Origin: JAAYCI01 sp964370295
GTDB taxonomy: Bacteria > Bacillota > Clostridia > Oscillospirales > Ruminococcaceae
Assembly: GCA_964370295.1 (NCBI GenBank)
Contig: CAYJIR010000008.1
Location: 1-64,000, forward strand
Length of the DNA: 64,000 nucleotides
Direction: 5' to 3'
In this document: positions 1 to 8,373 of the stretch, one piece after another
Position numbering within the stretch: the stretch's first letter is position 1
How the letters are laid out: the number at the start of each line of letters is the position of its first letter
Translations under genes and position numbers: made by a program
Notes under the pieces: generated by a model
The model's input: only the letters and a program-made list of their open reading frames with translations
Told to the model about the DNA's origin: nothing
Databases searched by the model: none

Positions 1-24
1 TCAACGAAATGTAAACATAGCAAA

Positions 25-91
25 GCTGGATAAAAACCCCCCATATAAAACAAAGGTGTTCTTTGTTTTATATGGGGGGTTTTTATCCAGC
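25..91. terminator. Perfect 31-bp hairpin, probable terminator of the HU gene
   Basis: Bases 25-55 and 61-91 are exact reverse complements around a 5-nt loop. The stem holds a six-G/six-C core flanked by five A or T, so either strand gives a GC-rich stem followed by a U tract. It lies just past the stop codon of the minus-strand HU gene. A stem this long and perfect is more than termination needs. Confidence 0.8.
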
Positions 92-104
92 AATAGAAAA
101 AACA

Positions 105-386
105 TTACTTTTTATTTTGGATTCGTTGTTTCATTAAACCGCTGGCCTTAAAACCCGGAATGCTAGTGGGCTCTAAACGGCTAGGAACTTTGGTTTTTGG
201 GTTTGTGTATGCCTTTGTTTTGCGATCCCGCATCTCAAAACGACCAAAACCAGCAATGGTAACTTTTTCACCGCTTTGCAGAGATTCAATAATATCGTCG
301 ATCATGGTCGAAATAACAGTTTCCACCTGGGCTGCGGGCATGTCGGTTTGTCTAGCCACTTTAGCAATCAATTGAGACCTCGTCAT
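105..386 (-). CDS. hup: HU-family DNA-binding protein
   Basis: A 93-residue histone-like protein of the HU/IHF family, which bends and compacts the nucleoid as a dimer. Visible features are the N-terminal helical part (MTRSQLIAKVARQ), the conserved GFGRFEMRDRK turn, and the basic arm region ending in a GFKAS segment that matches the HU C-terminus. The length is normal for the family. I chose the ATG at 386 over upstream codons because an AGGAGGT ribosome binding site sits just before it; reading from 443 would add a non-conserved extension. The gene is monocistronic, with a strong hairpin after its stop. HU versus IHF cannot be separated from sequence alone, but HU is expected in this type of organism. 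Confidence 0.93.
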   Translation of the reverse strand: MTRSQLIAKVARQTDMPAAQVETVISTMIDDIIESLQSGEKVTIAGFGRFEMRDRKTKAYTNPKTKVPSRLEPTSIPGFKASGLMKQRIQNKK

Positions 387-768
387 TTCATTTACCTCCT
401 GGAAAATATAATCTATCATCAGCCAATTAATGCTCCGAAACACTTTTTATTATAGAATGTAATAGAAGGCAATGCAATAGGAAAATCGTGATTTCTTACA
501 AATGCACTAGGAAAACCAAAAAAATGGATAAATGCATAAAAAATGGCTTAAGATATGAAAATATTTGTTTGTTTTTTTGTTGTATTTTGCTTATATTCTT
601 AGGAATTTCAACTTTATACAAACTTAAAAAAACTTTTTCGTCCAAAAACTGTATTAAAAAAAAGTTTTTTTCATGTCCTCACTATAATAGATTGCTTTTT
701 TTTACAGAGGCGGTTATGATGAGAGATAGAAAATAATTTATTCTAAGTTAGAAGCAAAGGAGTATGTT
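387..768. other. Divergent intergenic region between HU and metA
   Basis: Very AT-rich, with no convincing gene. A TATAAT at 683-688 on the + strand is a plausible -10 for metA, but no clear -35 precedes it. No SAM riboswitch or T-box core was recognised despite metA lying downstream. An open frame at 488-736 is low complexity and lacks a ribosome binding site. Confidence 0.5.
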
Positions 769-1683
769 ATGCCGCTTATCATTCCAGAAAATTTACCGGC
801 GTTTTCGGCTTTGCGTGACGAAAATATCTTTTCTATGACACACGACCGTGCCATTCGACAAGACATTCGCCCCTTAGAAATTCTTCTTGTTAACCTAATG
901 CCCGATAAAATTAGTGCAGAAATTCAACTGGCGCGTGTTTTGGCAAATTCGCCTTTGCAAGTAAGGCTTACATTGTTACGCACCGGCACCCATACTTCAA
1001 AAAACACACCCGAACACCATTTGGCAGCCTTTTACAAAACCCTAGACGAGGTGAGGCAAGAACGCTTTGATGGTATGATTATCACCGGTGCGCCTGTGGA
1101 GCACTTAGGGTATGAAGATGTAGATTACTGGGAAGAAATGCAGGCACTTATTTCCTATTCAAAAAAAAATGTATATTCTACGATGTATCTATGCTGGGCG
1201 GCCCTCGCTGCGCTTTATTTGAACTATGATATCCCAAAACGTGTTTTCAAACAAAAGCTACATGGTGTTTTTGAACACACGGTTCTTCGACCCAACAACC
1301 CTTTAGTGCGTGGCTTCGATGAGGTATTTTACGTGCCACACTCGCGTATTGCCGGTGTTGAAGAAGAAAGTGTATTAAGCAAAACGGAACTGCGTATTTT
1401 AGCTGCCAGCAAAGAGGCCGGCATACATCTTGTCAGCACGGAAAACGGCCGAGAAATTTACATAATGGGGCATCCGGAATACGACAAAGACTCTTTGCAA
1501 AACGAGTATATTCGTGACACAAACAAAGGCCTAACACCGCCCTTGCCTAAAAACTACTACCACAACAACAATCCGGAAGACGGTATTATCTTTCGTTGGC
1601 GTAGCCATGGTTGCCTTATGTTCTCCAATTGGCTCAATTATTATGTGTACCAAGATACACCCTTTGATTTAACCTCCCTATAA
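769..1683 (+). CDS. metA: Homoserine O-acyltransferase MetA, predicted acetyl-CoA type
   Basis: A 304-residue MetA-family enzyme that activates homoserine for methionine synthesis in the cytoplasm. The nucleophile is Cys142 in STMYLCWAA, and the His-Glu pair is seen in GHPEYD. Position 111 in GAPVEH is glutamate. In studied MetA proteins Glu111 goes with acetyl-CoA use and Gly111 with succinyl-CoA use, so I predict O-acetylhomoserine as product despite the usual name succinyltransferase. The start has AAAGGAG seven bases upstream. The gene stands alone, ended by a hairpin at 1742-1776. No other methionine genes are in the window. Confidence 0.95.
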   Translation: MPLIIPENLPAFSALRDENIFSMTHDRAIRQDIRPLEILLVNLMPDKISAEIQLARVLANSPLQVRLTLLRTGTHTSKNTPEHHLAAFYKTLDEVRQERFDGMIITGAPVEHLGYEDVDYWEEMQALISYSKKNVYSTMYLCWAALAALYLNYDIPKRVFKQKLHGVFEHTVLRPNNPLVRGFDEVFYVPHSRIAGVEEESVLSKTELRILAASKEAGIHLVSTENGREIYIMGHPEYDKDSLQNEYIRDTNKGLTPPLPKNYYHNNNPEDGIIFRWRSHGCLMFSNWLNYYVYQDTPFDLTSL

Positions 1684-1741
1684 GGACGTTCCCAACATTG
1701 AATTTCTTTCAAACATTTTTGATTCTACTCATATCCAATTA

Positions 1742-1776
1742 AAAAGCAACCTGTCCAAAGCTAACAGGTTGCTTTT
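1742..1776 (+). terminator. Rho-independent terminator of metA
   Basis: A perfect 13-bp stem (1742-1754 with 1764-1776) whose right arm ends in TTTT, 58 bases after the metA stop. Confidence 0.85.
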
Positions 1777-1909
1777 CTACTTCTTTGCATGCATTACAAT
1801 CTCTTGATGAATGCCCACGGAACAAACAGAAATCATTACACAAAGACATCACAAAAAACAGCACGAACCACATATCGGTCAAGCTGGCGTGTTGCCTAGG
1901 AGCCCTAAT

Positions 1910-3613
1910 TTATGATGTGCTTTTAAGCAAGGGCAATGTCTCGAGCCAGGTATACATATCAGCACTTAAAGATTTTAAAACACCTTTGGAAAATGGTGTT
2001 TTCATACCGGCACTTTCTGTCAATTCCACATATGTTTTGGTTCCGGCTTTTTGAACCAATGCCAAATATTTTTCCCATGCATCGGAAAAATTATGCTGTG
2101 ATGCCAGAAAAAATTGCAAGGCAACCACCTGGGCAAGCACATAGTCAATATAATAAAACGGAGCTGTATAGATATGTAGTTGTCGCTGCCAACCACCACC
2201 ACGTGCATAAAAAGGCAAATCCCCATAATGCACCCATGGTCGGTACTTTTTATCTAGTTCCAGCCACAAGCTACACCGTTGCTCCGCCGTAAGATGGCTG
2301 CGTTCATACACTTCCTGTTGAAACTCATCTACTTGGCAACCATACGGCATAAAGTTGATGGCTTCTTGGGCATGGCTCAGTGTGTATTTTTCCGTGTCCT
2401 GTTTGAAAAACAATTCGTGCCATTTCCCGGTTAAAAATTCCATACTCATTGAGTGAATTTCGCAGCTCTCCAAACCAGGGCTAAATAATTCCGAGGGGAA
2501 ATCTTTTGAAGAGGCAAGATAACTTGCAAAAGCATGGCCGGCTTCGTGTGTCAAAACATCAATATCACCGGCCGTGGCATTAAAGTTGGAAAATATGAAT
2601 GGGCTTTTATACTCTCTCAAATAAGTACAATATCCTCCAGGAGCTTTCCCCGGCTTTGCCAACACATCAAACAATTCATTTTTCATCATAAAATCAATGA
2701 ATGCAGCCGTTTCGGCAGAAAGTTCTCGATACATACACTGTCCGTTTGCTAAAATCTCTTCCGGTGTACCTTTGGGGCTTGGATTTCCGTCTATAAACTC
2801 GAGTGGTAAATCGTAATATTTCAAACTATCTAATCCGATGCGCTTGGCTTGCCAATCAAAAAGTTTACAAGCTATAGGAACAATATCACGCACCACTTCT
2901 TCTCTGCATATTTCAATATCACTGCGTTGATAGCCAATCCTCTCCATGCGAATATCGCCCAAAAGTGTAAACGAATCAAACCCCAGCATTTTGGCTTGCT
3001 GGCTGCGATTTTGCACCATCTTATCATAAATATCGTCCAACTCTTCGCGATGACTGTCGAAAAAAACACCTTCAGCTGCCATCGCTGCATGACGACGCGA
3101 CCGGTGTCTGCTTTGTTTATAAGGGCCAAGTTGCGCCACCGTCAGCACTTTCCCCTCAAACGGAATTTTGGCTGAAGCATATAGCCTCTCATATGCTGTC
3201 TCCAGTGCATTTTCCTCTTGCTGCAAGGGAATAAGGCGCTCATCACTGCTTTTAACGGCCAATTCCATTTTTTGACGCAGCAAAATTCCATATTGTTTGT
3301 CTAATATATGAGCATATGGATTTGAAAGCAATGCTCTGTAAAACTGCAGCTGATATTCGTCTAAAATTGGGCTTTGTTCGTCAAAAAAATCATTTTCTGC
3401 GCAATAAAACTCATCACATGTGTCCATAGTATGACGAATGGATGCCAAGGTACGCAAGGTATTAATTTCTGAAAATACTTCCCCCAACTTTTGAAAAACT
3501 GCCAACAGTGATTCTCCATCTTGTGCTGTTTGTGCTGTTTGGGTACATGTTGAAATGATTGAGATTGCCGCCGACAAATCCGGCCTTTCGTAGGGCATGT
3601 CAGAAAATTTCAT
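1910..3613 (-). CDS. M3-family oligoendopeptidase
   Basis: A 567-residue zinc metallopeptidase of family M3 (oligoendopeptidase F-like group), expected to cut short peptides in the cytoplasm. The zinc site is the HEAGH motif near residues 356-360 (LTHEAGHAFASYL), with the family's glycine- and tyrosine-rich segment (HYGDLPFYARGGGW) towards the C-terminus. There is no signal peptide. The ATG at 3613 is preferred over the GTG at 3622 because AGGAGA lies about ten bases before the ATG but would run into the GTG. The gene stands alone and points away from the HD-domain gene. Substrate range cannot be read from sequence. Confidence 0.92.
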   Translation of the reverse strand: MKFSDMPYERPDLSAAISIISTCTQTAQTAQDGESLLAVFQKLGEVFSEINTLRTLASIRHTMDTCDEFYCAENDFFDEQSPILDEYQLQFYRALLSNPYAHILDKQYGILLRQKMELAVKSSDERLIPLQQEENALETAYERLYASAKIPFEGKVLTVAQLGPYKQSRHRSRRHAAMAAEGVFFDSHREELDDIYDKMVQNRSQQAKMLGFDSFTLLGDIRMERIGYQRSDIEICREEVVRDIVPIACKLFDWQAKRIGLDSLKYYDLPLEFIDGNPSPKGTPEEILANGQCMYRELSAETAAFIDFMMKNELFDVLAKPGKAPGGYCTYLREYKSPFIFSNFNATAGDIDVLTHEAGHAFASYLASSKDFPSELFSPGLESCEIHSMSMEFLTGKWHELFFKQDTEKYTLSHAQEAINFMPYGCQVDEFQQEVYERSHLTAEQRCSLWLELDKKYRPWVHYGDLPFYARGGGWQRQLHIYTAPFYYIDYVLAQVVALQFFLASQHNFSDAWEKYLALVQKAGTKTYVELTESAGMKTPFSKGVLKSLSADMYTWLETLPLLKSTS

Positions 3614-3995
3614 CCCACACACTCTCCTGTTTTTTATAGTACAACTGATGTTAAAAATCCCACCAAGACAAAACCACTCTTACAACCCTAGAGTTACAAC
3701 TTAAAAGGCCAAAATCGACAAGAAAAAACTTTAGCTATCAACAAAATCCGAAAAACTAAGGTTTAGCTTGTGGCATAAACCTCTTGCCTATATATAATAT
3801 ATTGTGTAAAATATACCTTGGTATCCTACAACATTGTTCAAAACAAACGCCACAATATAATCCTATCTTGCTTAATGGTCTTTTCCTTAAGCTATCATGG
3901 ACAGAGCGGTTCAAACTTACCTATTATCTCTGTAAAGGTAATTATAAAACAAGTCTACTTTAAAATTCACTAACAAATTCACCTTGGAGGACCTT
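3614..3995. other. AT-rich divergent promoter region
   Basis: Separates the divergently transcribed M3 peptidase and HD-domain genes. It contains several A/T-rich -10-like strings but no complete promoter, RNA gene or repeat that I can support. Confidence 0.4.
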
Positions 3996-4568
3996 ATGGA
4001 AATTTTGACCTTGGAAAAAAGTGAAGCCCTGCTAAAAACCACTACCACACAACCACATCTGTTGCAGCATGCCTTGGCCGTTCGCGTTGCCATGGGTGCC
4101 ATGGCAAAACACTTTGCACAAGAAGAAGGCTATTGGCAGGCTGTTGGCTACTTGCACGATTACGATTATGAGCAGTATCCAAACGAACATTTACAGCATA
4201 CGCAAACACCCTTACTCGAAGCCGGTGTGGATGAAGATAGCATCCGTGCCATTTTAGCCCATGGTTATGGCTTGCTAAACGATATACAACCGGAAAGTCT
4301 CTTGGAAAAGAGCCTGTACACGGTAGATGAACTTACCGGGTTGATCTTAGCCACTGCGAAAATGCGCCCCCATGGCATTGCCGATTTAGAAGTGAAAAGC
4401 GTGAAGAAGAAATTTAAAGACAAAGCCTTTGCCGCAAAAATAGACCGTGAAGTCATCGCCAAAGGAGCCGAAATGCTTTCTATGGATTTAGGCGAGCTTA
4501 TTTCCATTTGTATAGAAGGCATGCGCCCCTATGCAAAAGAGCTTGGTGTTTTGGGCACCGCCAGCTAA
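3996..4568 (+). CDS. HD-domain protein, putative phosphohydrolase
   Basis: A 190-residue protein with an HD-type metal centre. A first histidine is seen in LLQHALAV, and the HD dipeptide is in YLHDYDYEQYP, with a further histidine in AILAHGYG. HD proteins of this size are typically phosphohydrolases acting on nucleotides or other phosphate esters; the substrate here is unknown. The ATG at 3996 has GGAGG five bases upstream, whereas the TTG at 3984 would overlap that site. It converges on ruvX with no obvious terminator between them. Confidence 0.75.
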   Translation: MEILTLEKSEALLKTTTTQPHLLQHALAVRVAMGAMAKHFAQEEGYWQAVGYLHDYDYEQYPNEHLQHTQTPLLEAGVDEDSIRAILAHGYGLLNDIQPESLLEKSLYTVDELTGLILATAKMRPHGIADLEVKSVKKKFKDKAFAAKIDREVIAKGAEMLSMDLGELISICIEGMRPYAKELGVLGTAS

Positions 4569-4675
4569 ACATCCGCATAAAATATACTATCGGCCAAAAA
4601 ACCATTGGCAAAGATAAAACCGCAATTTTTGCACTTTCTAAACGAATCTTCTTTCTTAAAGCATCGAAAACAAAT
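4565..4675 (-). other. Possible tiny zinc-ribbon open frame after ruvX
   Basis: In the gap after ruvX a minus-strand frame of about 36 codons carries CFRC and CKNC pairs (CFRCFKKEDSFRKCKNCGF), as in a small zinc ribbon. It has no ATG, GTG or TTG start in frame, and a neighbouring frame encodes a short MKRVVKEPQGD peptide ending in the same area, so it may be the remnant of a frameshifted gene. It overlaps the HD-gene stop. Confidence 0.25.
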
Positions 4676-4732
4676 AACAGCTATCTCCCTGCGGTTCCTT
4701 TACCACCCGCTTCATACCCGGCAAAAAATGAT

Positions 4733-5158
4733 CTAGTTTTCCATTTCAATACGGCGTTTCGCCAAATAATTATCTAAAATCACTGTAGCCGCTACAGCAT
4801 CCACCAATGCCTTGCGTTTTTTTCCATAAGCACCGGCATCACCCAAAAGCCCGTGTGCACTTTTGGTGGTGTTGCGCTCGTCCCAGTACTCAAGCGGAAC
4901 CGAAAGCAAGGGTGCCAAAATGCTGCCAAGCTTGCGTGTTTTTTCTGCGCGCGGCCCCTCACTTCCATCCATGTTGCGCGGCAAACCAATCACCACCATG
5001 CCCACATCGAATTCTCGGCTGGCATGTATGATTTTTTCGGCCACTTTGGCCATGCTTTTTTCTTCAATGATACCCACCGGGCTCGAAAGCGTTTCTGTGC
5101 GATCACACACAGCAAGGCCGGTTCGAGCATCACCATAATCCACTGCCATAATTTTCAT
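4733..5158 (-). CDS. ruvX: Putative Holliday junction resolvase RuvX (YqgF)
   Basis: A 141-residue YqgF-family RNase H-fold nuclease, of normal length. The N-terminal MAVDYGDARTGLAV carries the first catalytic aspartate, GLPRNMDGSEGP is the family signature, and YWDERNTT and the C-terminal VDAVAATVILD supply further acidic residues. Members are linked to Holliday junction resolution and to 16S rRNA 5'-end processing. It lies 29 bases after lysS on the same strand and is probably co-transcribed with it. Confidence 0.92.
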   Translation of the reverse strand: MKIMAVDYGDARTGLAVCDRTETLSSPVGIIEEKSMAKVAEKIIHASREFDVGMVVIGLPRNMDGSEGPRAEKTRKLGSILAPLLSVPLEYWDERNTTKSAHGLLGDAGAYGKKRKALVDAVAATVILDNYLAKRRIEMEN

Positions 5159-5187
5159 GAAAGGATATCCTCTCTATTGTTATATTC

Positions 5188-6744
5188 TTATCCCTCGTCG
5201 TGGCTATGCTTATCGCTGTGCTCATGCGGGGCAACATTCTTCATGGTGGGGAACAGCAAAACATCTCGAATGTTTTCGCACCCACAAAGCAACATCACCA
5301 AACGATCTATGCCAATTCCAATACCACCGGTGGGCGGCATACCATATTCTAGTGCTGTTAAAAAATCTTCGTCCACACCCGAGGCCTCTTCGTCTCCTCG
5401 CTGTTTTAGCATTTCTTGGTGGGCAAAACGTTCGCGTTGATCCAGCGGATCGTTCAACTCTGAAAAAGCATTCGCAAATTCATTGCCGGCAATAAACAAC
5501 TCAAAACGCTCGGTATACCCTGGATTTTTGGAGTCTTTTTTGCTTAAAGGCGAAATCTCCACAGGATGCCCCGTTAAAAAGGTGGGCTGTATCAAATCCT
5601 CCTCGCAGTACACCTCGAAAAAAGCATTCAAGAGCTCCCCTTTACTTTGCCAGTCCTCAAATTCAATAGACCGTTGCTTTGCTTCAGCTTGTATGTCTTG
5701 CAAAGAAAGCGTATCCCAAGATAATCCTGTTTTTTGTAGTACGGCCTCGCGCATAGAAATGCGACGGAATGGACTTTCTAAATCAATCTCATATCCCTTG
5801 TAAGACAGCGTCCTGCAATTTCCCAGTGTTTTTTTCGCTACATATCGCATCAAATCTTCACACAAGTCCATCATGCCTTCGTAATCCGTATAAGCTTGGT
5901 ATAGCTCCATCATGGTAAACTCGGGGTTATGACTATGATCCATCCCTTCATTGCGGAAGTTGCGCCCTATTTCATATACTCGATCGATGCCACCTACTAT
6001 CAGGCGTTTTAAATATAATTCTAACGCAATGCGTAAATACATCGGAATATCCAAGGCGTTATGATGCGTGATAAACGGACGAGCGGCAGCACCACCGGCC
6101 TGCACCTGCAAAATAGGCGTTTCTACTTCCATAAAACCACGCTCGTCCAAATAACGGCGTATTTCGGCAATAATACGACTACGCAAAACAAAGTTTTCCC
6201 GCACTTCGGGGTTTACAATCAAATCCAGATACCGTTGGCGATATCTCAGCTCTGTATCTCGCAACCCATGAAATTTTTCCGGCAAAGGCAAAAGACCCTT
6301 CGCCAGCAGGATAATTTCTTGCACATGCACTGAAATTTCTCCCATCTTAGTGCGAAAAACTTCTCCTTTTACGCCAACGATGTCACCTATATCAAACTTT
6401 TTAAATTCTTTATAAACATCTTCACCCACATCATCGCGTTTCACATACATTTGTATGGTTCCGCTTGTGTCGCGCAAATCGGCAAAACTTGCTTTCCCCA
6501 TCACGCGTTTGCTCATCATGCGCCCCGCCATACATACTTTGCGTGGGTCTTCCCCCTCAGCAAGGTCACAAAAATTTTCTTTTACTTCTTTGGCAAAACT
6601 ATCCTGTGGATATTTTGTTTGCACAAAAGGATCGTGCCCTTCTTCTTGTAGCTGTCTTAACTTTTCACGGCGCACTGCTACCAATTCGTTATATTCTTTT
6701 TCCTCCGGCTGTCCCTTGGGCCGGTTTTGTTGTGTATCACTCAT
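5188..6744 (-). CDS. lysS: Lysyl-tRNA synthetase, class II
   Basis: A 518-residue class II enzyme that charges tRNA-Lys. After a charged N-terminal tail come the OB-fold anticodon-binding domain (with GRMMSKRVMGKASFADLRD) and the catalytic core. Motif 2 is seen around GRNFRNEGMDHSHNPEFTM and motif 3 in GIGIGIDRLVML. The ATG at 6744 has GAGGAG upstream, and a strong promoter lies at 6780-6807. The His- and Asp-rich C-terminal tail (HEHSDKHSHDEG) is unusual and might bind metal, which is inference only. ruvX follows in the same direction. Confidence 0.97.
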   Translation of the reverse strand: MSDTQQNRPKGQPEEKEYNELVAVRREKLRQLQEEGHDPFVQTKYPQDSFAKEVKENFCDLAEGEDPRKVCMAGRMMSKRVMGKASFADLRDTSGTIQMYVKRDDVGEDVYKEFKKFDIGDIVGVKGEVFRTKMGEISVHVQEIILLAKGLLPLPEKFHGLRDTELRYRQRYLDLIVNPEVRENFVLRSRIIAEIRRYLDERGFMEVETPILQVQAGGAAARPFITHHNALDIPMYLRIALELYLKRLIVGGIDRVYEIGRNFRNEGMDHSHNPEFTMMELYQAYTDYEGMMDLCEDLMRYVAKKTLGNCRTLSYKGYEIDLESPFRRISMREAVLQKTGLSWDTLSLQDIQAEAKQRSIEFEDWQSKGELLNAFFEVYCEEDLIQPTFLTGHPVEISPLSKKDSKNPGYTERFELFIAGNEFANAFSELNDPLDQRERFAHQEMLKQRGDEEASGVDEDFLTALEYGMPPTGGIGIGIDRLVMLLCGCENIRDVLLFPTMKNVAPHEHSDKHSHDEG

Positions 6745-6779
6745 ACTTCTCTCCTCAATTACATATTCCTTTGCCTAAC

Positions 6780-6807
6780 ATTATATGGATAAGTATACCA
6801 CAGTCAA
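6780..6807 (-). promoter_or_regulatory. Promoter of lysS-ruvX
   Basis: On the minus strand TTGACT is followed after 16 bases by TATAAT, a near-consensus SigA promoter. It lies about 36 bases upstream of the lysS start and leaves no room for a T-box leader. Confidence 0.8.
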
Positions 6808-6913
6808 CGGTTATTTTGCAAAAAATACACCAAATATACACCTATCAATTTCTGCCATATATAACAAAACCATCCTTGTTTTTTCGGCAAAATGTCAAAG
6901 TTCCTCATCTTTA

Positions 6914-6942
6914 TTGCAGCTTGTTTTTGTCTGTGCTATAAT
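6914..6942 (+). promoter_or_regulatory. Promoter reading into a structured intergenic region
   Basis: TTGCAG, a 17-base spacer and TATAAT on the + strand. The first gene downstream on this strand starts over 450 bases later, and a terminator-like hairpin follows within about 90 bases, so the promoter may drive a small RNA or an attenuated leader. Confidence 0.65.
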
Positions 6943-6948
6943 TACAAT

Positions 6949-7028
6949 GCACCAATTCATTATATGTCTTTTTTATTGTAGCCATCGCACGGCTTTATAA
7001 GGGCGGCAATTCGTTGTCGGCCTTTTTT
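6949..7028 (+). ncRNA. Candidate about 80-nt RNA or leader ending in a terminator hairpin
   Basis: Predicted from the promoter at 6914-6942 to a hairpin at 7001-7022: a 9-bp stem with one mismatch and one GU pair, closed by a UUCG tetraloop, then six T. No known RNA family was recognised. It could be a free small RNA or the prematurely ended leader of the flavoprotein gene at 7404. Confidence 0.4.
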
Positions 7029-7403
7029 GCTTTTTTTATATTGGACACAAGCGAAAACCGGCAATTTTTAAGAACACAGGCCGGTTTTCGTAGCATTCGC
7101 CCTATGAAACAATTGACTTCGGTATGCTGCTGTTCGAAGCAACAACCTAAAACAGCATATATGGCACCCAATACAAATTTAGCCAGTACTACACGCTGTG
7201 GATTTGCCAACAATAGAACTGCCTCTTGCGCTCCACTTTAAAAATCCAGTCTTTCTAGCACAAAAGTATGGGGAAATCGTCTTTTGTTCCCCTAGCTGTA
7301 TGGGCAAAGCTCTCTCAGGCCAAACTTCGGCCCGATAGAATATAAAAGACTTTACAAATACACAAATCATAGCATAAAAAACAAAAAAGAAAGGGTTAAA
7401 CTC
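7029..7403. other. Hairpin-rich non-coding stretch before the flavoprotein gene
   Basis: Contains a perfect 10-bp inverted repeat at 7052-7061/7081-7090, a smaller stem near 7118-7140, and a GGGGAA/TTCCCC stem near 7270-7300. Short open frames cross these hairpins and look spurious. The string CTCTCAGGC near 7312 resembles part of a glycine riboswitch, but the rest of that fold is absent. Confidence 0.4.
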
Positions 7404-8018
7404 ATGTTAAAAATTTTAGGTGTATGTGGTAGTCCCCGTCGAAAATCGTCCTACTTGGCTCTCGAAACAGCACTAAAAGCCGCAGGTGAAGACACGCAGG
7501 TGCAAACAGAACTTGTGGAATTACGTGGACGTAAAATTGCCCCCTGTGTGCATTGCAACAAATGTCTTCGAGATCAAAACACACACTGTAGCATCTACCA
7601 CGACGATATGGATGAACTCTACGACAAAGTATACGAGTGCGATGGTATTCTCATCTCTACGCCCGTGTATGAAATGAGTGTAACCGCACAGCTCTCTGCT
7701 TTTTTCAGCCGATTTCGTCCCACTTGGGTGATGCTACAAAACGACCCCTATTTTTTCACACGTAAGGCGGGTTCAGCCATGGCAGTGGGTGGCACCCGCG
7801 CCGGTGGGCAGGAGACCGCAATTAACACCATAATGGGCTTTTACCACACCCAAGGTTTTACGGTTTGCAATGGTGGCGCCGGTGTTTATGCCGGTGTCGG
7901 CCTTTGGAACCCCGGGGATGGTAGCGGCACTATGGACGACCCCTACGGCCTTGAAAAAGCACAACTGTTAGGGAGAAAATTAGCCTACACCACCGGCTTA
8001 CTAACAGGTGCAAAATAA
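7404..8018 (+). CDS. Fe-S flavoprotein / NADPH-dependent FMN reductase family
   Basis: A 204-residue flavodoxin-fold protein. GVCGSPRRKSS at the N-terminus is the FMN phosphate-binding loop. CVHCNKCLRDQNTHC gives a compact cysteine cluster of the type that binds a [4Fe-4S] cluster in archaeal iron-sulfur flavoprotein (Isf). STPVYEMSVTAQLSAFFSR is typical of the family. Such proteins act as cytoplasmic electron carriers or reductases, often in response to oxygen; the partner here is unknown. AAAGGG lies upstream of the ATG. A long hairpin-rich region precedes it, so expression may be controlled in the leader. Confidence 0.85.
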   Translation: MLKILGVCGSPRRKSSYLALETALKAAGEDTQVQTELVELRGRKIAPCVHCNKCLRDQNTHCSIYHDDMDELYDKVYECDGILISTPVYEMSVTAQLSAFFSRFRPTWVMLQNDPYFFTRKAGSAMAVGGTRAGGQETAINTIMGFYHTQGFTVCNGGAGVYAGVGLWNPGDGSGTMDDPYGLEKAQLLGRKLAYTTGLLTGAK

Positions 8019-8033
8019 AACCGCCTCTATTTA

Positions 8034-8092
8034 ATGCCCACTGAATAAACAAAAAATAACATATACATATTATAAAATATCCTTTTTTGTTT
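8034..8092 (+). repeat. Decayed copy of the MITE-1 family (left end only)
   Basis: Starts ATGCCCACTGAATAAACAA after the flank CTATTTA, and shares a run of about 20 bases with the left part of the copy at 20376-20573. No matching right end (GGCAT after TTATTCAGCA) follows, so it is truncated. Confidence 0.7.
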
Positions 8093-8275
8093 GGCCGTAT
8101 AGCCGCCTATATTCCCATACTATTGCTGCTGAAATTTTGCTTGTTCCAAAGAGCTTCTTTTCAGCAGCATCCATTTTTCCAATCGTCTTTCCATACACCG
8201 ACACAAACACATTCCATACCCTAATTTGTATCGATATCTAGGTTTGTTGTTCGCCTACATGCACCGTCATGCTGT
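8093..8275. other. Non-coding spacer with an 11-bp inverted repeat
   Basis: TGCTGCTGAAA and TTTCAGCAGCA form an 11-bp inverted repeat near 8124-8165 with a loop of about 20 bases. Nothing else was recognised. Confidence 0.35.
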
Positions 8276-8304
8276 TTGACAAAAGTTTATAAAAACAGTA
8301 TACT
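8276..8304 (+). promoter_or_regulatory. Promoter of the lplA operon
   Basis: TTGACA, exactly 17 bases, then TATACT: one of the best SigA-type promoters in the window, about 70 bases before the lplA start. Confidence 0.88.
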
Positions 8305-8373
8305 TTGTGCAAGATTATGTGGACTTTTCTTGTGAATTACACTTTATTGTCCTAATAAGGAGGACACACTGCA

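Noticed and set aside
488..736. 82-codon + frame between HU and metA
   Set aside because: AT-rich low-complexity peptide, no ribosome binding site, and it runs over the likely metA promoter.
387..768. SAM riboswitch before metA
   Set aside because: None of the conserved S-box core sequence was found in the leader.
6465..6941. 158-codon + frame upstream of the small-RNA candidate
   Set aside because: It lies antisense to lysS for most of its length and ends in the spacer without family resemblance.
7300..7345. Part of a glycine riboswitch
   Set aside because: CTCTCAGGC is reminiscent of one strand of the aptamer, but the partner stems and the conserved purine-rich core are missing, and the downstream gene is not glycine-related.
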